Positions 9,167 through 17,932 of a stretch of 64,000 nucleotides of DNA are shown here, piece after piece (position 1 is the first letter of the stretch; each line of letters starts with the position of its first letter). The notes under the pieces were generated by a model, which was not told where the DNA came from, did not search any database, and saw only the letters and a program-made list of their open reading frames with translations. The position numbers and the translations under genes were made by a program. The DNA is from Nitrospirota bacterium (GTDB lineage Bacteria > Nitrospirota > Thermodesulfovibrionia > UBA6902), in NCBI GenBank assembly GCA_016234115.1, contig JACRHD010000049.1, positions 1-64,000 of the forward strand, in the 5' to 3' direction.

Positions 9167-9745
9167 ATGACACGTAATTACAGGAGAAGGAATTATTTCA
9201 TCAAAAAGGGCTTCCAGTCCAGGTTCATCCTGAGGTTTATATTGGTCTCCTCACTCTGGAGCGTCCTTTCCATCGTAATGTTCAATTTTCTCGCTTATAG
9301 AGAACTCGATAATATCCTTTTTTCCATGAGGCTCCCCTCGGGGAACATAGGCGATCTCCTTTTTAAGGAGGCCCTCTACGCCAACGTCGCCGCGCTGGCG
9401 CTGATTATACTCACATTCCTGCTGACGGCAAGGGGGATCCATAATAAGATGACGAGGTCGCTCTTCAGGATCAGGGTCGATATACAGAGACTCGTAAGGG
9501 GCGACCTCGGTTCCAGGGTAATGCTGGGCCAGGAAGACGAGTTCAGGGATTTCGCGGAGACCCTCAACGGTATGGCCGGAGAGCTGCAGCGGAGGTTTGC
9601 GGACATTCAGGGCCATCTCGATCAGATAACATGGGCCGCCGCGGAGCTGAAGGTCTCCACCGAAGGGGACAACCGGAGGCTTTATGAAGAGATCCGCAGG
9701 CACGCCGCTGCGATGGAAGAAAAGATCAGGGAATTCAGGAAGTGA
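9167..9745 (+). CDS. HAMP-only two-helix membrane protein 2
   Basis: The product is 192 residues, the same length as the HAMP protein at 7705 and with the same plan. It has a basic N-terminus, a helix at about 22-44, a short periplasmic loop (RELDNILFSMRLPSGN), a second helix at about 70-87 and a HAMP segment at about 88-140. A helical tail ends in EEKIREFRK. The two proteins differ strongly in sequence, so this is an old duplication or convergent architecture. No output domain is present. It sits between a heptaheme and a tetraheme cytochrome with almost no spacing, which argues that cytochrome and HAMP protein act as a pair. Confidence 0.8.
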   Translation: MTRNYRRRNYFIKKGFQSRFILRFILVSSLWSVLSIVMFNFLAYRELDNILFSMRLPSGNIGDLLFKEALYANVAALALIILTFLLTARGIHNKMTRSLFRIRVDIQRLVRGDLGSRVMLGQEDEFRDFAETLNGMAGELQRRFADIQGHLDQITWAAAELKVSTEGDNRRLYEEIRRHAAAMEEKIREFRK

Positions 9746-9760
9746 AGTTTTGATATAACA

Positions 9761-10168
9761 ATGCCGGCAATATTTACAGCTCTCACAATCTTATTTGCCC
9801 TGCTCCCTCTTTACGGCGCGTATGCCGTCCACGACGAGACCGGAACGGTCCGGTGCCTCGACTGTCATACATGGCTCCCTCTTGAAGGCGGCAGTACGGT
9901 CCTGAACGACGGAGGCGACAACATATGCGCCGGCTGTCACAAGGATTCCCACGTAACTTCCGGGGGCTTTTCTCATGTCACACACGCGGTCCCTTCCATG
10001 GACGTCCCCCCTGATATGCCCCTCGACCGGACAGGCGGCATTACCTGTTTTACCTGTCACACCTATCACAGCGGGTACAGGAATTCAAAAGGGGAAAAGA
10101 ACTTTTTTCTCAGGAGGTCCCAGGGAAAGACGTTCTGCTACAGTTGTCATAAAAAACGATTGTTTTGA
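9761..10168 (+). CDS. small tetraheme cytochrome c
   Basis: The product is 135 residues with a signal peptide ending near YGAYA and four CXXCH motifs (CLDCH, CAGCH, CFTCH, CYSCH). The order of motifs and the linker VPPDMPLDRTGGITCFTCH resemble the second to fourth hemes of the protein at 8335, so the two are probably related paralogues. Size and composition suit a soluble periplasmic electron shuttle. It ends just before the TPR lipoprotein gene. Confidence 0.87.
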   Translation: MPAIFTALTILFALLPLYGAYAVHDETGTVRCLDCHTWLPLEGGSTVLNDGGDNICAGCHKDSHVTSGGFSHVTHAVPSMDVPPDMPLDRTGGITCFTCHTYHSGYRNSKGEKNFFLRRSQGKTFCYSCHKKRLF

Positions 10169-10227
10169 GGGTGTATTTCAGCCCGCCGAGATTGTCAAGA
10201 TATTCTCTTTATGCCATAATATGCTTC

Positions 10228-11820
10228 ATGCGTACAAACTTAAAATTGAGGATCTGCATCATGGCCTCCGTTGCGCTGCTGATCGCTTCATGCGCAACCC
10301 TGAAGAAACCCGCGATATCGCCGCATTCAAAAGAAGCGGATTTTCACTATATGCTTTCTGTTGACGCCCGGCTTTCGGACAATCTTGAGGAGTCCCTGAA
10401 ACAATTGGAGCTTGCCCTTGCGCTGGACCCCGATTCTATATTCCTCAAGACCGAGATGAGCCAGATTTACATGAAGATGAAAAGGATCGATGACGCCGTC
10501 AGGACGGCCGAAGAAGTGATACGGCTGTCTCCCGATTACGAGCCGGCGCTGTCGCTTCTCGGCTTTCTGTATTCAGGCCGGAAAGAAATGGGCAAGGCGA
10601 TAGGCGTATATGAGAGGCTGACGGAGATCGCCCCCGACAAGGCGCAGAATTTGATCCATCTTGCATATCTGTATGTCATGGAGAACCAGGCCGTCAAGGC
10701 CGTAGTGATATTAAAAAAAGCGCTCGCCATAGAGCCTTACAACGTAATGGGAAGATATACCCTGGGAAGGATTTATCTGGATTCAAAAGAATACGACAAG
10801 GCGATTGAGGAATTTCAGAAGGTGGTCGATATCAATCCCTCCCTCTGGGACGCCCATAACCTGATGGGCCTTTCGTATGAGTCGGTCGGCGATGCGGACA
10901 AGGCCATTTCAAGCTACGAGGATTCCATAAAGCTCAACGCGCGCAACACGGAGGCAAGAAAAAGGCTCTCCCTGCTGTACCTCGGAAAGAAAAGGACTGA
11001 TGAAGCGATTGAACAACTGAAGGAAATATTAAGACTGGACCCCGGCAATGTTGAAACCAACGGGATATTAGCGACAATATATTTCGAAGAGAAGAACTAT
11101 GAGGAGGCGGAAAGAGAACTGCGCGTCATTGTTTCAGCTCAACCTGAGAACATAAACGCTTCTCTGATGCTCGGCAGGGTCCTCGGCATCCGGAAGAAAT
11201 ACGAAGAGGCCGTCGAACAGCTTGAGAAACTGGAGAGGCTTGTGCCGGACAACACGGAGGTGCTGATAATCTTCGGACAATTATACCTGCAGAAAAAAGA
11301 TTACGCCCTGGCTGAACAAAAGTTCAAAAAGGCTATTGCAATCGAGCCGGACAACAGCGAGGCATTGTTTAACATTGCCGTAGCGTATGAAAAGGCAAAA
11401 AAATTCGATGAGATGTTCTTTTACCTGAAAAAGACCCTTGAAAAGAACCCTGACCACGTCCAGGCCCTTAATTACCTCGGATATATGTACGCCGAGATGG
11501 GCATAAACCTTGACGAAGCGCTCGCGCTTATTCTGAAGGCGCTGGAGCTGGAGCCGGGCAGCGGCTATATCCTGGACAGCCTCGGCTGGATCTATTATAA
11601 AAAAGGGCGACTTCAGGAAGCCCTCACCGAGACAAAAAAAGCTTCGAATTCGGAAAAGGACGACCCCGTGATCTTTGAGCACTTAGGCGACATTTATCTG
11701 AAGCTCGGCAGCAAAGAAGCCGCGGAAGCCTCCTGGAAAAAATCTCTCGAAATGCATGAAAAGGAAGAAGGACTGAAAGAGAGAGTGGAGAAGAAGTTAA
11801 ACGACCTTTTGAAACAGTAG
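10228..11820 (+). CDS. TPR-repeat lipoprotein
   Basis: The product is about 530 residues. An N-terminal signal with lipobox-like LLIASC is followed by roughly thirteen tetratricopeptide repeats covering nearly the whole chain (repeated patterns such as A-x-x-x-x-x-x-A-L-x-x-x-P). The ATG at 10228 gives a complete lipoprotein signal; an ATG at 10261 or a TTG at 10165 is also possible. The family acts as a protein-protein scaffold, here anchored to a membrane. It follows the cytochrome genes on the same strand and precedes ispE. A TPR gene before ispE is common in related phyla, so its link to the cytochromes is only suggestive. Confidence 0.82.
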   Translation: MRTNLKLRICIMASVALLIASCATLKKPAISPHSKEADFHYMLSVDARLSDNLEESLKQLELALALDPDSIFLKTEMSQIYMKMKRIDDAVRTAEEVIRLSPDYEPALSLLGFLYSGRKEMGKAIGVYERLTEIAPDKAQNLIHLAYLYVMENQAVKAVVILKKALAIEPYNVMGRYTLGRIYLDSKEYDKAIEEFQKVVDINPSLWDAHNLMGLSYESVGDADKAISSYEDSIKLNARNTEARKRLSLLYLGKKRTDEAIEQLKEILRLDPGNVETNGILATIYFEEKNYEEAERELRVIVSAQPENINASLMLGRVLGIRKKYEEAVEQLEKLERLVPDNTEVLIIFGQLYLQKKDYALAEQKFKKAIAIEPDNSEALFNIAVAYEKAKKFDEMFFYLKKTLEKNPDHVQALNYLGYMYAEMGINLDEALALILKALELEPGSGYILDSLGWIYYKKGRLQEALTETKKASNSEKDDPVIFEHLGDIYLKLGSKEAAEASWKKSLEMHEKEEGLKERVEKKLNDLLKQ

Positions 11821-11908
11821 CAAGCAGTAAGTAGTCGGCAGTTAAGGGCCGGAGAAAGCCGACCTCCCCTTGGCTACTAACTACTTACTACTGACTACCG
11901 GCTACTAA
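11821..11908. repeat. palindromic intergenic repeat (AGTAAGTAGT arms)
   Basis: The left arm contains CAGTAAGTAGTCGGCAGTTA and the right arm CTACTAACTACTTACTACTG. Together they fold into one imperfect hairpin filling the whole gap between the TPR gene and ispE. A second copy of the same family is at 23161-23247. Confidence 0.75.
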
Positions 11909-11910
11909 AC

Positions 11911-12792
11911 ATGCTCACCATAAAGGCGCCCGCAAAAATCAACTGGTTCTTACACGTCCTGGGCCTGCGTGACGACGGCTACCACGAAATCCGGAGCCTC
12001 ATGCAAAAGATCACCCTTTACGATGTGCTGACGTTCGCGCCATCGGACAAGCTGGTCGTGGAAACCGAAATGCCGGCGCCGGTCGAGCAGAACCTTGTGT
12101 ATAAGGCGGCCCTGCTGTTAAGAGAAGCTTACGGCATTGATAAAGGCGCCAGGATTGGGCTGGACAAAAATATACCCGTCGGCGCCGGATTGGGCGGCGG
12201 AAGCAGCGACGCGGCGGCCGCTCTTGAGGGATTGAGCAGGCTGTGGTCTCTTGACATTGCCGTGGGGGACCTCTGCATGCTGGCTCAACGGCTTGGATCG
12301 GATGTGCCTTTCTTTTTGCGCGGCCCCCTTTCATTTGCGCAGGGCAGGGGAGAAAAACTCACCCCGCGTCCCGCTGCGGCTATCTCGACCCTTCTGCTGG
12401 TAAAACCCCCTTTCCCCGTTTCAACGGCATGGGTATATAAAGAATTCAAGATTCAAAATTCAAAATTCAAAACTCAAGGCCCGGATTCGGAGTTGACAAA
12501 AAGTCGGGGTAAAGTTGATAATATTGAGTTTTTGATCAGCTCCATTGAAAACGCAAAGTTCAAAGAAGCGGCGGGAGCCGTCTCGAATGATCTTGAATCC
12601 GTGACCATAAAGAGCTTTCCTGTGATAGCTGAGATAAAGCAGAAGATGATGGACGGGGGGGCCTTATTTTCCCTGATGAGCGGCAGCGGTTCTGCCGTGT
12701 TCGGGGTATTCAGTTCCCCGAAAGAAGCGGCGGCCGCCTCCGGGGCATTCAAAGATTGCTGGACTGCCGTCGTCAGTACGATAACTGACTAA
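11911..12792 (+). CDS. ispE: 4-diphosphocytidyl-2-C-methyl-D-erythritol kinase
   Basis: This is the fourth step of the MEP isoprenoid pathway, phosphorylating CDP-ME at the 2-hydroxyl with ATP in the cytoplasm. The product is 293 residues. KINWFLHVLGLRDDGYHEI at the N-terminus and the GHMP glycine loop PVGAGLGGGSSDAAAAL (about 90-106) are diagnostic, and the C-terminal MSGSGSAVFG is present. Residues about 178-189 (EFKIQNSKFKTQ) are encoded by a repeat found elsewhere in intergenic DNA, so the gene seems to have taken up a repeat without losing frame. The next gene is tRNA-Gln, then prs. Confidence 0.93.
   Translation: MLTIKAPAKINWFLHVLGLRDDGYHEIRSLMQKITLYDVLTFAPSDKLVVETEMPAPVEQNLVYKAALLLREAYGIDKGARIGLDKNIPVGAGLGGGSSDAAAALEGLSRLWSLDIAVGDLCMLAQRLGSDVPFFLRGPLSFAQGRGEKLTPRPAAAISTLLLVKPPFPVSTAWVYKEFKIQNSKFKTQGPDSELTKSRGKVDNIEFLISSIENAKFKEAAGAVSNDLESVTIKSFPVIAEIKQKMMDGGALFSLMSGSGSAVFGVFSSPKEAAAASGAFKDCWTAVVSTITD
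12442..12477. repeat. ATTCAAAATTC repeat inside ispE
   Basis: Tandem 10-11-base units GATTCAAAATTCAAAATTC lie within the coding sequence. They match the low-complexity family (AAATTTGAAATTTGAAATTT) between genes at 20196-20230 and 60643-60678. In frame they encode Lys-, Asn-, Phe- and Gln-rich residues in a surface loop. Confidence 0.7.
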
Positions 12793-12801
12793 GTCATGCA
12801 T

Positions 12802-12882
12802 GAGTTAAGAGTCATGAGTTAAGAGTTAAGTGAAAGAATCCTGAAGCAGACGCCTAACTCTTGACTCATAACTCTTAACTCT
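12802..12882. repeat. palindromic repeat (GAGTTAAGAGTCATGAG arms), 5' of tRNA-Gln
   Basis: The left arm GAGTTAAGAGTCATGAGTTA and the right arm AACTCTTGACTCATAACTCT form a long imperfect hairpin. It sits between ispE and tRNA-Gln. Related copies lie at 12987-13061, 23407-23435 and 62012-62094, all next to tRNA genes. Confidence 0.8.
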
Positions 12883-12886
12883 GAGA

Positions 12887-12958
12887 TGGGGCGTCGACAA
12901 GCGGCAAGTCAGGAGATTTTGGATCTCCCATCCGGAGGTTCGAATCCTCCCGCCCCAG
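12887..12958 (+). tRNA. tRNA-Gln (anticodon UUG)
   Basis: The acceptor stem TGGGGCG pairs with CGCCCCA at 12951-12957, with discriminator G. The anticodon arm is GGAGA-TTTTGGA-TCTCC, giving anticodon TTG, and the T arm GGAGG-TTCGAAT-CCTCC is perfect. CCA is not encoded. A second glutamine tRNA (CUG) is at 61935. Confidence 0.95.
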
Positions 12959-12986
12959 TTAGTCGACTTTTGCACAGGCAACAGTC

Positions 12987-13061
12987 AGAGTTAAGAGTCA
13001 AGAGTTATGTATGGACTCCGGAAGCCCTTTGCTTAACTCTTGACTCTTAACTCTTAACTCT
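12987..13061. repeat. palindromic repeat (AGAGTTAAGAGTCAAG arms), 3' of tRNA-Gln
   Basis: It has the same family and orientation of arms as 12802-12882, with a shorter centre. It ends 18 bases before prs, so it lies in the prs leader. Confidence 0.8.
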
Positions 13062-13079
13062 ATTTATACGGGAGGGAAA

Positions 13080-14021
13080 ATGCCCGCAGGCATTAAATTA
13101 TTTACCGGAAATTCCAACAAGGTCCTTGCTAAAGAAATAGCCGAAGTTTTGCGCATACCGCTCGGCGAAGCAACTGTCTCGACCTTCAGCGACGGGGAAA
13201 TAACGGTCCAGATAAATGAGAACGTCAGGGGCTCGGATGTCTTCGTCGTTCAGTCCACCTGCACGCCTGTTAATAACAACATCATGGAGCTGCTTTTGAT
13301 GATAGACGCATTCAAACGGGCTTCCGCCGCGAAGATCACCGCGGTTATTCCATATTACGGCTATGCAAGACAGGACAGGAAGGTCCAGCCGAGAGTGCCT
13401 ATTTCGGCAAGACTGGTTGCGGATTTATTGAGCGCGACCGGGGTCAACCGGGTGCTGACCATAGATTTGCACGCGGGACAGATACAGGGTTTTTTCAATA
13501 TCCCCGTTGATCACCTCTATTCTTCTCCTGTTCTTGCCGACTATGTAAGGAAGGAATACTTAAATGATGTAGTCATCGTCTCTCCCGACGCCGGCGGCGT
13601 TGAGAGGGCGAGGGCCTTCGCAAAGCGTCTGAACGCCTCTCTGGCCATCATCGATAAACGCAGGGAAAGGGCGAACGTGTCCCAGGTAATGCATGTAATC
13701 GGCGACGTAAAGGGCAAGGACGCCATCCTCTTCGATGACATGATAGACACCGCGGGGACAATTACCCAGGCGGTGTCGGCCATCAAGGAAAACGGCGCGA
13801 AACGCGTTGTTGCGGCCTGCGCGCATGCGGTCCTGTCGGGCCCCGCGCTGGACAGGATCAATAAATCCGATCTCGTAGAAGTAATCGTAACCAATACGAT
13901 ACCGATGGACAGCAAGATGGAGCAGTGCAAAAAACTTACGGTGCTTTCAGTAGCTCCGCTGATGGGGGAAGCCATTAAAAGGATACACGAAGAATCGTCG
14001 ATCAGCTCGCTTTTTATGTGA
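13080..14021 (+). CDS. prs: ribose-phosphate pyrophosphokinase
   Basis: It makes PRPP from ribose 5-phosphate and ATP for nucleotide, His, Trp and NAD synthesis in the cytoplasm. The length of 313 residues is typical of class I enzymes. Visible motifs are the PRPP-family DDMIDTAGT loop (about residues 219-227), [11 protein letters not shown] (about 128-138) and [10 protein letters not shown] (about 94-103). The start is ATG 13080 behind GGGAGGG. It is followed by rplY and pth, a widespread gene order. Confidence 0.96.
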   Translation: MPAGIKLFTGNSNKVLAKEIAEVLRIPLGEATVSTFSDGEITVQINENVRGSDVFVVQSTCTPVNNNIMELLLMIDAFKRASAAKITAVIPYYGYARQDRKVQPRVPISARLVADLLSATGVNRVLTIDLHAGQIQGFFNIPVDHLYSSPVLADYVRKEYLNDVVIVSPDAGGVERARAFAKRLNASLAIIDKRRERANVSQVMHVIGDVKGKDAILFDDMIDTAGTITQAVSAIKENGAKRVVAACAHAVLSGPALDRINKSDLVEVIVTNTIPMDSKMEQCKKLTVLSVAPLMGEAIKRIHEESSISSLFM

Positions 14022-14041
14022 GGGTTTTTTCTGAAAAAGAA

Positions 14042-14106
14042 CAACCATAGAAACACGGAGGAGTGGAAAATCTGAAATGTCGTGTCTCCGTGACTCAGTG
14101 GTTTAA
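14042..14106. repeat. palindromic repeat (AAACACGGAG arms)
   Basis: AACCATAGAAACACGGAG pairs with CTCCGTGACTCAGTGGTTT across about 25 bases. A second full copy is at 52055-52124, and a single arm (CACTGAGACACAGAG) is at 24201-24215. Confidence 0.7.
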
Positions 14107-14137
14107 ACGGCTTATAATTTAACGGAGGTATAAAGAA

Positions 14138-14812
14138 ATGGAAAAGGTATTAGTCAAAGCCGACATAAGGTCCGAGACCGGCAAAGGAAGCGCCAGAAGC
14201 CTGAGAAGAAAAAATTTATTACCGGCGGTGATGTACGGGTTAGGGAAGTCCGTGACGCTGAAACTGGACATGAAGGAGATCCAGAAACTCATATATGCGG
14301 GCGCCGGAGAGCATGCCCTGATTACACTTGAGCTCAACGAAGGTAATTCCCGGACCTCCGAACACCCGGTGCTCATAAAAGAATATCAGAAAGAACCGCT
14401 TACGGACGAGCTGCTGCATGTGGATCTCCTTGAAGTGTCGCTCGAAAAAATAATAAAGGTGACCGTCCCCATCGTGATAATCAAGGAGCCGGCAGGCATT
14501 AAACTGGGGGGGATCATGCAGCACCGCGTCAGGGAAGTCGAAGTGGAATGTCTTCCCACACAGATACCCGACAAGATAGAAATCGACGCAGGGAACGTTG
14601 AAATCGGACACTCCCTGCATGTCAGCGATATCCCGTCTCAGGAAGGCATAAAGATCGTTACCGATCCGTCCGAGGTCATCCTTTCAGTGACCGCGCCGAA
14701 GGAAGAGGTCACGGCAGCTCCCGCAGAAGCGGAAGCGGCAGAGCCTGAGGTGCTGAAGGCAAAAGGCAAGGCCGAGGAAGAGGCCCCGCCGAAAGAACAA
14801 AAAGGAAAGTAA
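14138..14812 (+). CDS. rplY: 50S ribosomal protein L25, general stress protein Ctc type
   Basis: It binds 5S rRNA in the large ribosomal subunit. The product is 224 residues with two domains: the L25 beta-barrel (1-95; KADIRSETGKGSARSLRRK) and the Ctc/TL5 C-terminal domain (about 96-185). A 35-residue acidic tail rich in Ala, Glu and Lys follows. The start ATG lies behind GGAGG at 14122-14126, and a TATAAT-like box is at 14114. It is part of the prs-rplY-pth cluster. Confidence 0.95.
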   Translation: MEKVLVKADIRSETGKGSARSLRRKNLLPAVMYGLGKSVTLKLDMKEIQKLIYAGAGEHALITLELNEGNSRTSEHPVLIKEYQKEPLTDELLHVDLLEVSLEKIIKVTVPIVIIKEPAGIKLGGIMQHRVREVEVECLPTQIPDKIEIDAGNVEIGHSLHVSDIPSQEGIKIVTDPSEVILSVTAPKEEVTAAPAEAEAAEPEVLKAKGKAEEEAPPKEQKGK

Positions 14813-14821
14813 ACTATTTAG

Positions 14822-15385
14822 ATGTGGCTTGTGGTCGGTCTGGGCAACCCGGGAGATATTTATGCCGGAACAAGGCATAACATCGGGTTCATGGTTATCG
14901 ACGTCCTGGCCGAAAGCCATTCCCTTCCTTTAAAAAACAGGGCCAGAAGCTATATATACGGAAGAGGCTTTATAAATGAGCAGGAGACGCTCCTTATAAA
15001 GCCTCTTACTTTTATGAACAGGAGCGGCACGGCAGTCGCCGAGGCATTAAAGCGGCATGAAGATATAGACAATGTCCTTGTCGTGTGCGATGATATCGAC
15101 CTTGAGACGGGGACCATAAGGATCAAAAAGTCCGGCTCCTCGGGTGGTCACAAGGGGGTCGAATCGATCATCGAAACACTCGGCTCCAGGGATTTCGGCA
15201 GAGTAAAAATAGGGATTGGCAGGCCCGACCGGATATCCGTGGAGCATTATGTTCTGAAGAATTTTTCCGGCCGGGAAAAAAAAGCCATTCAGGAAGCAGT
15301 CCTGGATGCGGCGGAAGCAATAACCGTCATAGTGAATAAGGGGATATCCCACGCTCAGAATATTTATCACAGGGCCAAAACGTAG
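14822..15385 (+). CDS. pth: peptidyl-tRNA hydrolase
   Basis: It releases tRNA from prematurely dropped peptidyl-tRNA in the cytoplasm. The product is 187 residues. GLGNPGDIYAGTRHNIGF (about 6-23) contains the catalytic His and the substrate Asn, TFMNRSG (about 63-69) is the second signature, and KSGSSGGHKGVESI (about 104-117) the third. It starts 9 bases after rplY. Its TAG stop (15383-15385) is supplied by the first bases of a GTAGGGGC repeat. Confidence 0.96.
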   Translation: MWLVVGLGNPGDIYAGTRHNIGFMVIDVLAESHSLPLKNRARSYIYGRGFINEQETLLIKPLTFMNRSGTAVAEALKRHEDIDNVLVVCDDIDLETGTIRIKKSGSSGGHKGVESIIETLGSRDFGRVKIGIGRPDRISVEHYVLKNFSGREKKAIQEAVLDAAEAITVIVNKGISHAQNIYHRAKT

Positions 15386-15440
15386 GGGCGGCCCCTCAGT
15401 CTGCCCACTCCGCAGGGGCGACCCGCCGGGTCGCCCGTAC
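15382..15440. repeat. GTAGGGGC...GCCCGTAC palindromic repeat
   Basis: It contains the perfect inner dyad GGGCGACCC-GCC-GGGTCGCCC and begins inside the pth stop codon. Family members: 23436, 25166, 29911, 40917, 50697 and 61847. Confidence 0.75.
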
Positions 15441-15469
15441 AAAGCGGGGAAATAGATTATAATAAAACC

Positions 15470-15976
15470 ATGCGATGCCTCATCTCAAAAATGTTGGCCC
15501 TTTTCTTTATTGTTGCAATCGCGGCGCAATGCGCCCATAAACCCCAGGATGTCCCTTATTACGGATATGAAGGCGTCCGGCCGGAAGAATTCAGGACAGA
15601 GACGGACAGACTGCAGGGGCTTTTACAAAATGCCCGGGACGCCGCCGAAGCGGCCGGGGCGCATATTCAGCTTGCTTTCCTTTACTCACATTACAGAAAC
15701 CCCTCCCCTGATTATCATAGGTCGCTTGCGCATCTTGAAGCATACGCCTCACTCAATCCCGAAGGCGCGCAAAGGACTTCTTTTCAGAACTGGCTCAGGA
15801 TGCTGCAGGAGATAGTAAAGTCCGGCCGCGCCAATGAGGAACTCAAGGCGAAAATGGAGCAGATGAAAAAAGACCTCTCGCGGCTCGACAAGGAAAATAC
15901 GGAAATAAAAGAAAAGCTTGAACAGTTAAAAAACCTCGATATAGAACTTGAAGAAAAGAGGAGATCGGTCAAATGA
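15470..15976 (+). CDS. exported coiled-coil protein of unknown function
   Basis: The product is 168 residues. The N-terminal hydrophobic segment ends in FIVAIAAQC, a weak lipobox, so it may be a lipoprotein. A TPR-like helical middle (about 50-110) is followed by a strong coiled coil rich in Lys, Glu and Leu (about 118-166). No family was recognised; the plan recalls small envelope lipoproteins encoded beside two-component genes. A TATAAT box lies only about 10 bases before the ATG, so the transcript may have almost no leader. Confidence 0.7.
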   Translation: MRCLISKMLALFFIVAIAAQCAHKPQDVPYYGYEGVRPEEFRTETDRLQGLLQNARDAAEAAGAHIQLAFLYSHYRNPSPDYHRSLAHLEAYASLNPEGAQRTSFQNWLRMLQEIVKSGRANEELKAKMEQMKKDLSRLDKENTEIKEKLEQLKNLDIELEEKRRSVK

Positions 15977-16012
15977 CCCCGGTCCAATCCGGTCTCTTCA
16001 AACCCGCCCCTG

Positions 16013-16510
16013 CTATGAGGCCTTCAGACGCCTCCTGGTCCATTCAATCAGCCCTCCCGCGGAGATAAGCTCCTGCATAAACGGAGGAATGGGCTTCGCG
16101 GCATATTCCTCACTCCTTGAAACATTCCTGATTACCCCCCTGTCGGCATCGATTTCGATCTGATCGCCTTCCTGGATCTTGCCGGACGCCTCATCAGATT
16201 CAAATATGGGCAACCCGATGTTGAACGCATTTCTGTAGAATATTCTCGCAAAGCTCTTCGCAACGACCGCCTGAACGCCCGCCGCCTTTATCGCAATAGG
16301 GGCATGCTCGCGCGAGGAACCGCAGCCGAAATTGGCGTCTGCCACGATCAGATCGCCGGCCTTTACCTTTGACGGGAAATCCCTGTCCGCGTCTTCCATC
16401 ACGTGTTTCGCAAGCTCCGCGGGATCGGACGTGTTCAGGTAACGCGCGGGAATGATCGCGTCAGTATCTATGTTATCTCCGAATTTCCAGACTCTGCCTT
16501 TTAAAATCAT
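16013..16510 (-). CDS. leuD: 3-isopropylmalate dehydratase small subunit
   Basis: This is the swivel subunit of isopropylmalate isomerase in leucine synthesis. The 165-residue short form is the one paired with archaeal/HacB-type Leu[18 protein letters not shown] at the N-terminus and [20 protein letters not shown] (about 61-80) are diagnostic. The ATG at 16510 overlaps the leuC stop (ATATGATT) and has GGAGG in front. Frame extends upstream to 16684 but that part lies within leuC. It is convergent with the gene ending at 15976. Confidence 0.95.
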   Translation of the reverse strand: MILKGRVWKFGDNIDTDAIIPARYLNTSDPAELAKHVMEDADRDFPSKVKAGDLIVADANFGCGSSREHAPIAIKAAGVQAVVAKSFARIFYRNAFNIGLPIFESDEASGKIQEGDQIEIDADRGVIRNVSRSEEYAAKPIPPFMQELISAGGLIEWTRRRLKAS

Positions 16511-17763
16511 ATGACCTCCTCCGGGACCGCTATCCTGCCCATAATCGCCGTTGCCGCCGCGACAGCAGGGTTGGAGAGATAAACCTCGCTCTCGGGGTGT
16601 CCCATCCTTCCGACGAAGTTCCTGTTTGTAGTAGCAAGCGCCCTCTCGCCTTTTGCGAGTATGCCCATGTGTCCGCCGAGACACGGCCCGCAGGTCGGTG
16701 TTGAAAATACCGCCCCGGCGTTCACAAAGATCTCAGCCAGACCTTCCTTCACTGCATCGAGATAAATCTGCTGCGTCGCGGGAATCACGATCATTCTCAC
16801 ATTGGGATTTACCTTTTTCCCCTTTATTATCTCAGCCGCTTCCCTGAGGTCTTCGATCCTGCCGTTGGTGCATGAGCCGACGACGACCTGGTCTATGGTG
16901 ATTGAAGAAAGCCCGGCAGCAGGCTTCGTATTTGACGGCAGGTGAGGACAGGAAACCGTCAGGGGTATTTTTGAGCAGTCATATTCTATTGTCCGCACAT
17001 ATGCCGCGTCCTTGTCCGATGAATAAAATTTATATTCCCTCTTCGCCCTGCCTTTTACATACTGCTCCGTAATTTTATCAGGCGCTATTATCCCGTTCTT
17101 CCCGCCGGCCTCTATGGCCATGTTGCACATGGTAAGGCGCGCGTACATGGGAAGAGAACTGATAGTCTCGCCCGTAAATTCCATGGCCCTGTATAATGCG
17201 CCGTCAACGCCGATATCGCCGATTGTGTGAAGGATCAGGTCTTTTCCGCCGACCCATTTATTCAATTTCCCGTAATAAATGAATTTCATCGACTCCGGCA
17301 CCTTGAACCAGCATTCACCGGTTGCCATGGCGGAAGCCACGTCGGTTGAGCCTACGCCGGTCGCGAACGCGCCGAGCCCGCCGTACGTGCAGGTGTGGCT
17401 GTCAGCCCCTATGACCAGGTCTCCGGGCACGACAATCCCCTGTTCCGGCAGGAGCGCATGCTCCACGCCCATTCTTCCTACTTCAAAATAAAGCCCGAGC
17501 TCGTATTCTCTTGAAAAGTCCCTGAGCATCCTGCACTGCTCCGCCGCCTTTATGTCTTTCTGCGGGGCAAAATGGTCCGGTATCAGCGCTATCCTGTCTT
17601 TGTCGAATACGCCCTTTGCGCCGATCTTTTTGAACTCGGTAATCGCTATAGGCGCGGTTATGTCATTGGCAAGTACGATATCGACTTTTGCATTTATAAG
17701 CTCGCCCGGCGATACCTCTTTTTTGCCGCATCGCGAGGCGAGTATTTTTTCTGTGATTGTCAC
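16507..17763 (-). CDS. leuC: 3-isopropylmalate dehydratase large subunit
   Basis: It is the [4Fe-4S] catalytic subunit with leuD, 418 residues, of the HacA/short LeuC subfamily. The cluster ligands are visible in VVGSCTNGR (about 293-301) and TCGPCLGGH (about 354-362), and [11 protein letters not shown] (about 118-128) is the aconitase signature. The start is GTG 17763 with GGAGG 5 bases upstream. It forms an operon with leuD; leuA and ilvC are about 14-16 kb away on the other strand. Confidence 0.95.
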   Translation of the reverse strand: MTITEKILASRCGKKEVSPGELINAKVDIVLANDITAPIAITEFKKIGAKGVFDKDRIALIPDHFAPQKDIKAAEQCRMLRDFSREYELGLYFEVGRMGVEHALLPEQGIVVPGDLVIGADSHTCTYGGLGAFATGVGSTDVASAMATGECWFKVPESMKFIYYGKLNKWVGGKDLILHTIGDIGVDGALYRAMEFTGETISSLPMYARLTMCNMAIEAGGKNGIIAPDKITEQYVKGRAKREYKFYSSDKDAAYVRTIEYDCSKIPLTVSCPHLPSNTKPAAGLSSITIDQVVVGSCTNGRIEDLREAAEIIKGKKVNPNVRMIVIPATQQIYLDAVKEGLAEIFVNAGAVFSTPTCGPCLGGHMGILAKGERALATTNRNFVGRMGHPESEVYLSNPAVAAATAIMGRIAVPEEVI

Positions 17764-17932
17764 TTTTCCTCCAAAGATCTTCGCTTTAATCAGGATACAA
17801 GGGTAAAGAAAAAATATTACAGGATAACGCGGGCATTAGTCAATTTTTTTGCCGCTCCTCCTGAATCGGACTAAAAGCGGAGGCGGCGGCAAATTGCGCC
17901 ATACTCTCACACGGGATCATTGAGATTGCAGG

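Noticed and set aside
12802-13061. CRISPR-like array around tRNA-Gln
   Set aside because: The repeated words are adjacent or inverted, spacing is irregular, there are no unique spacers of constant length, and no cas genes are present.
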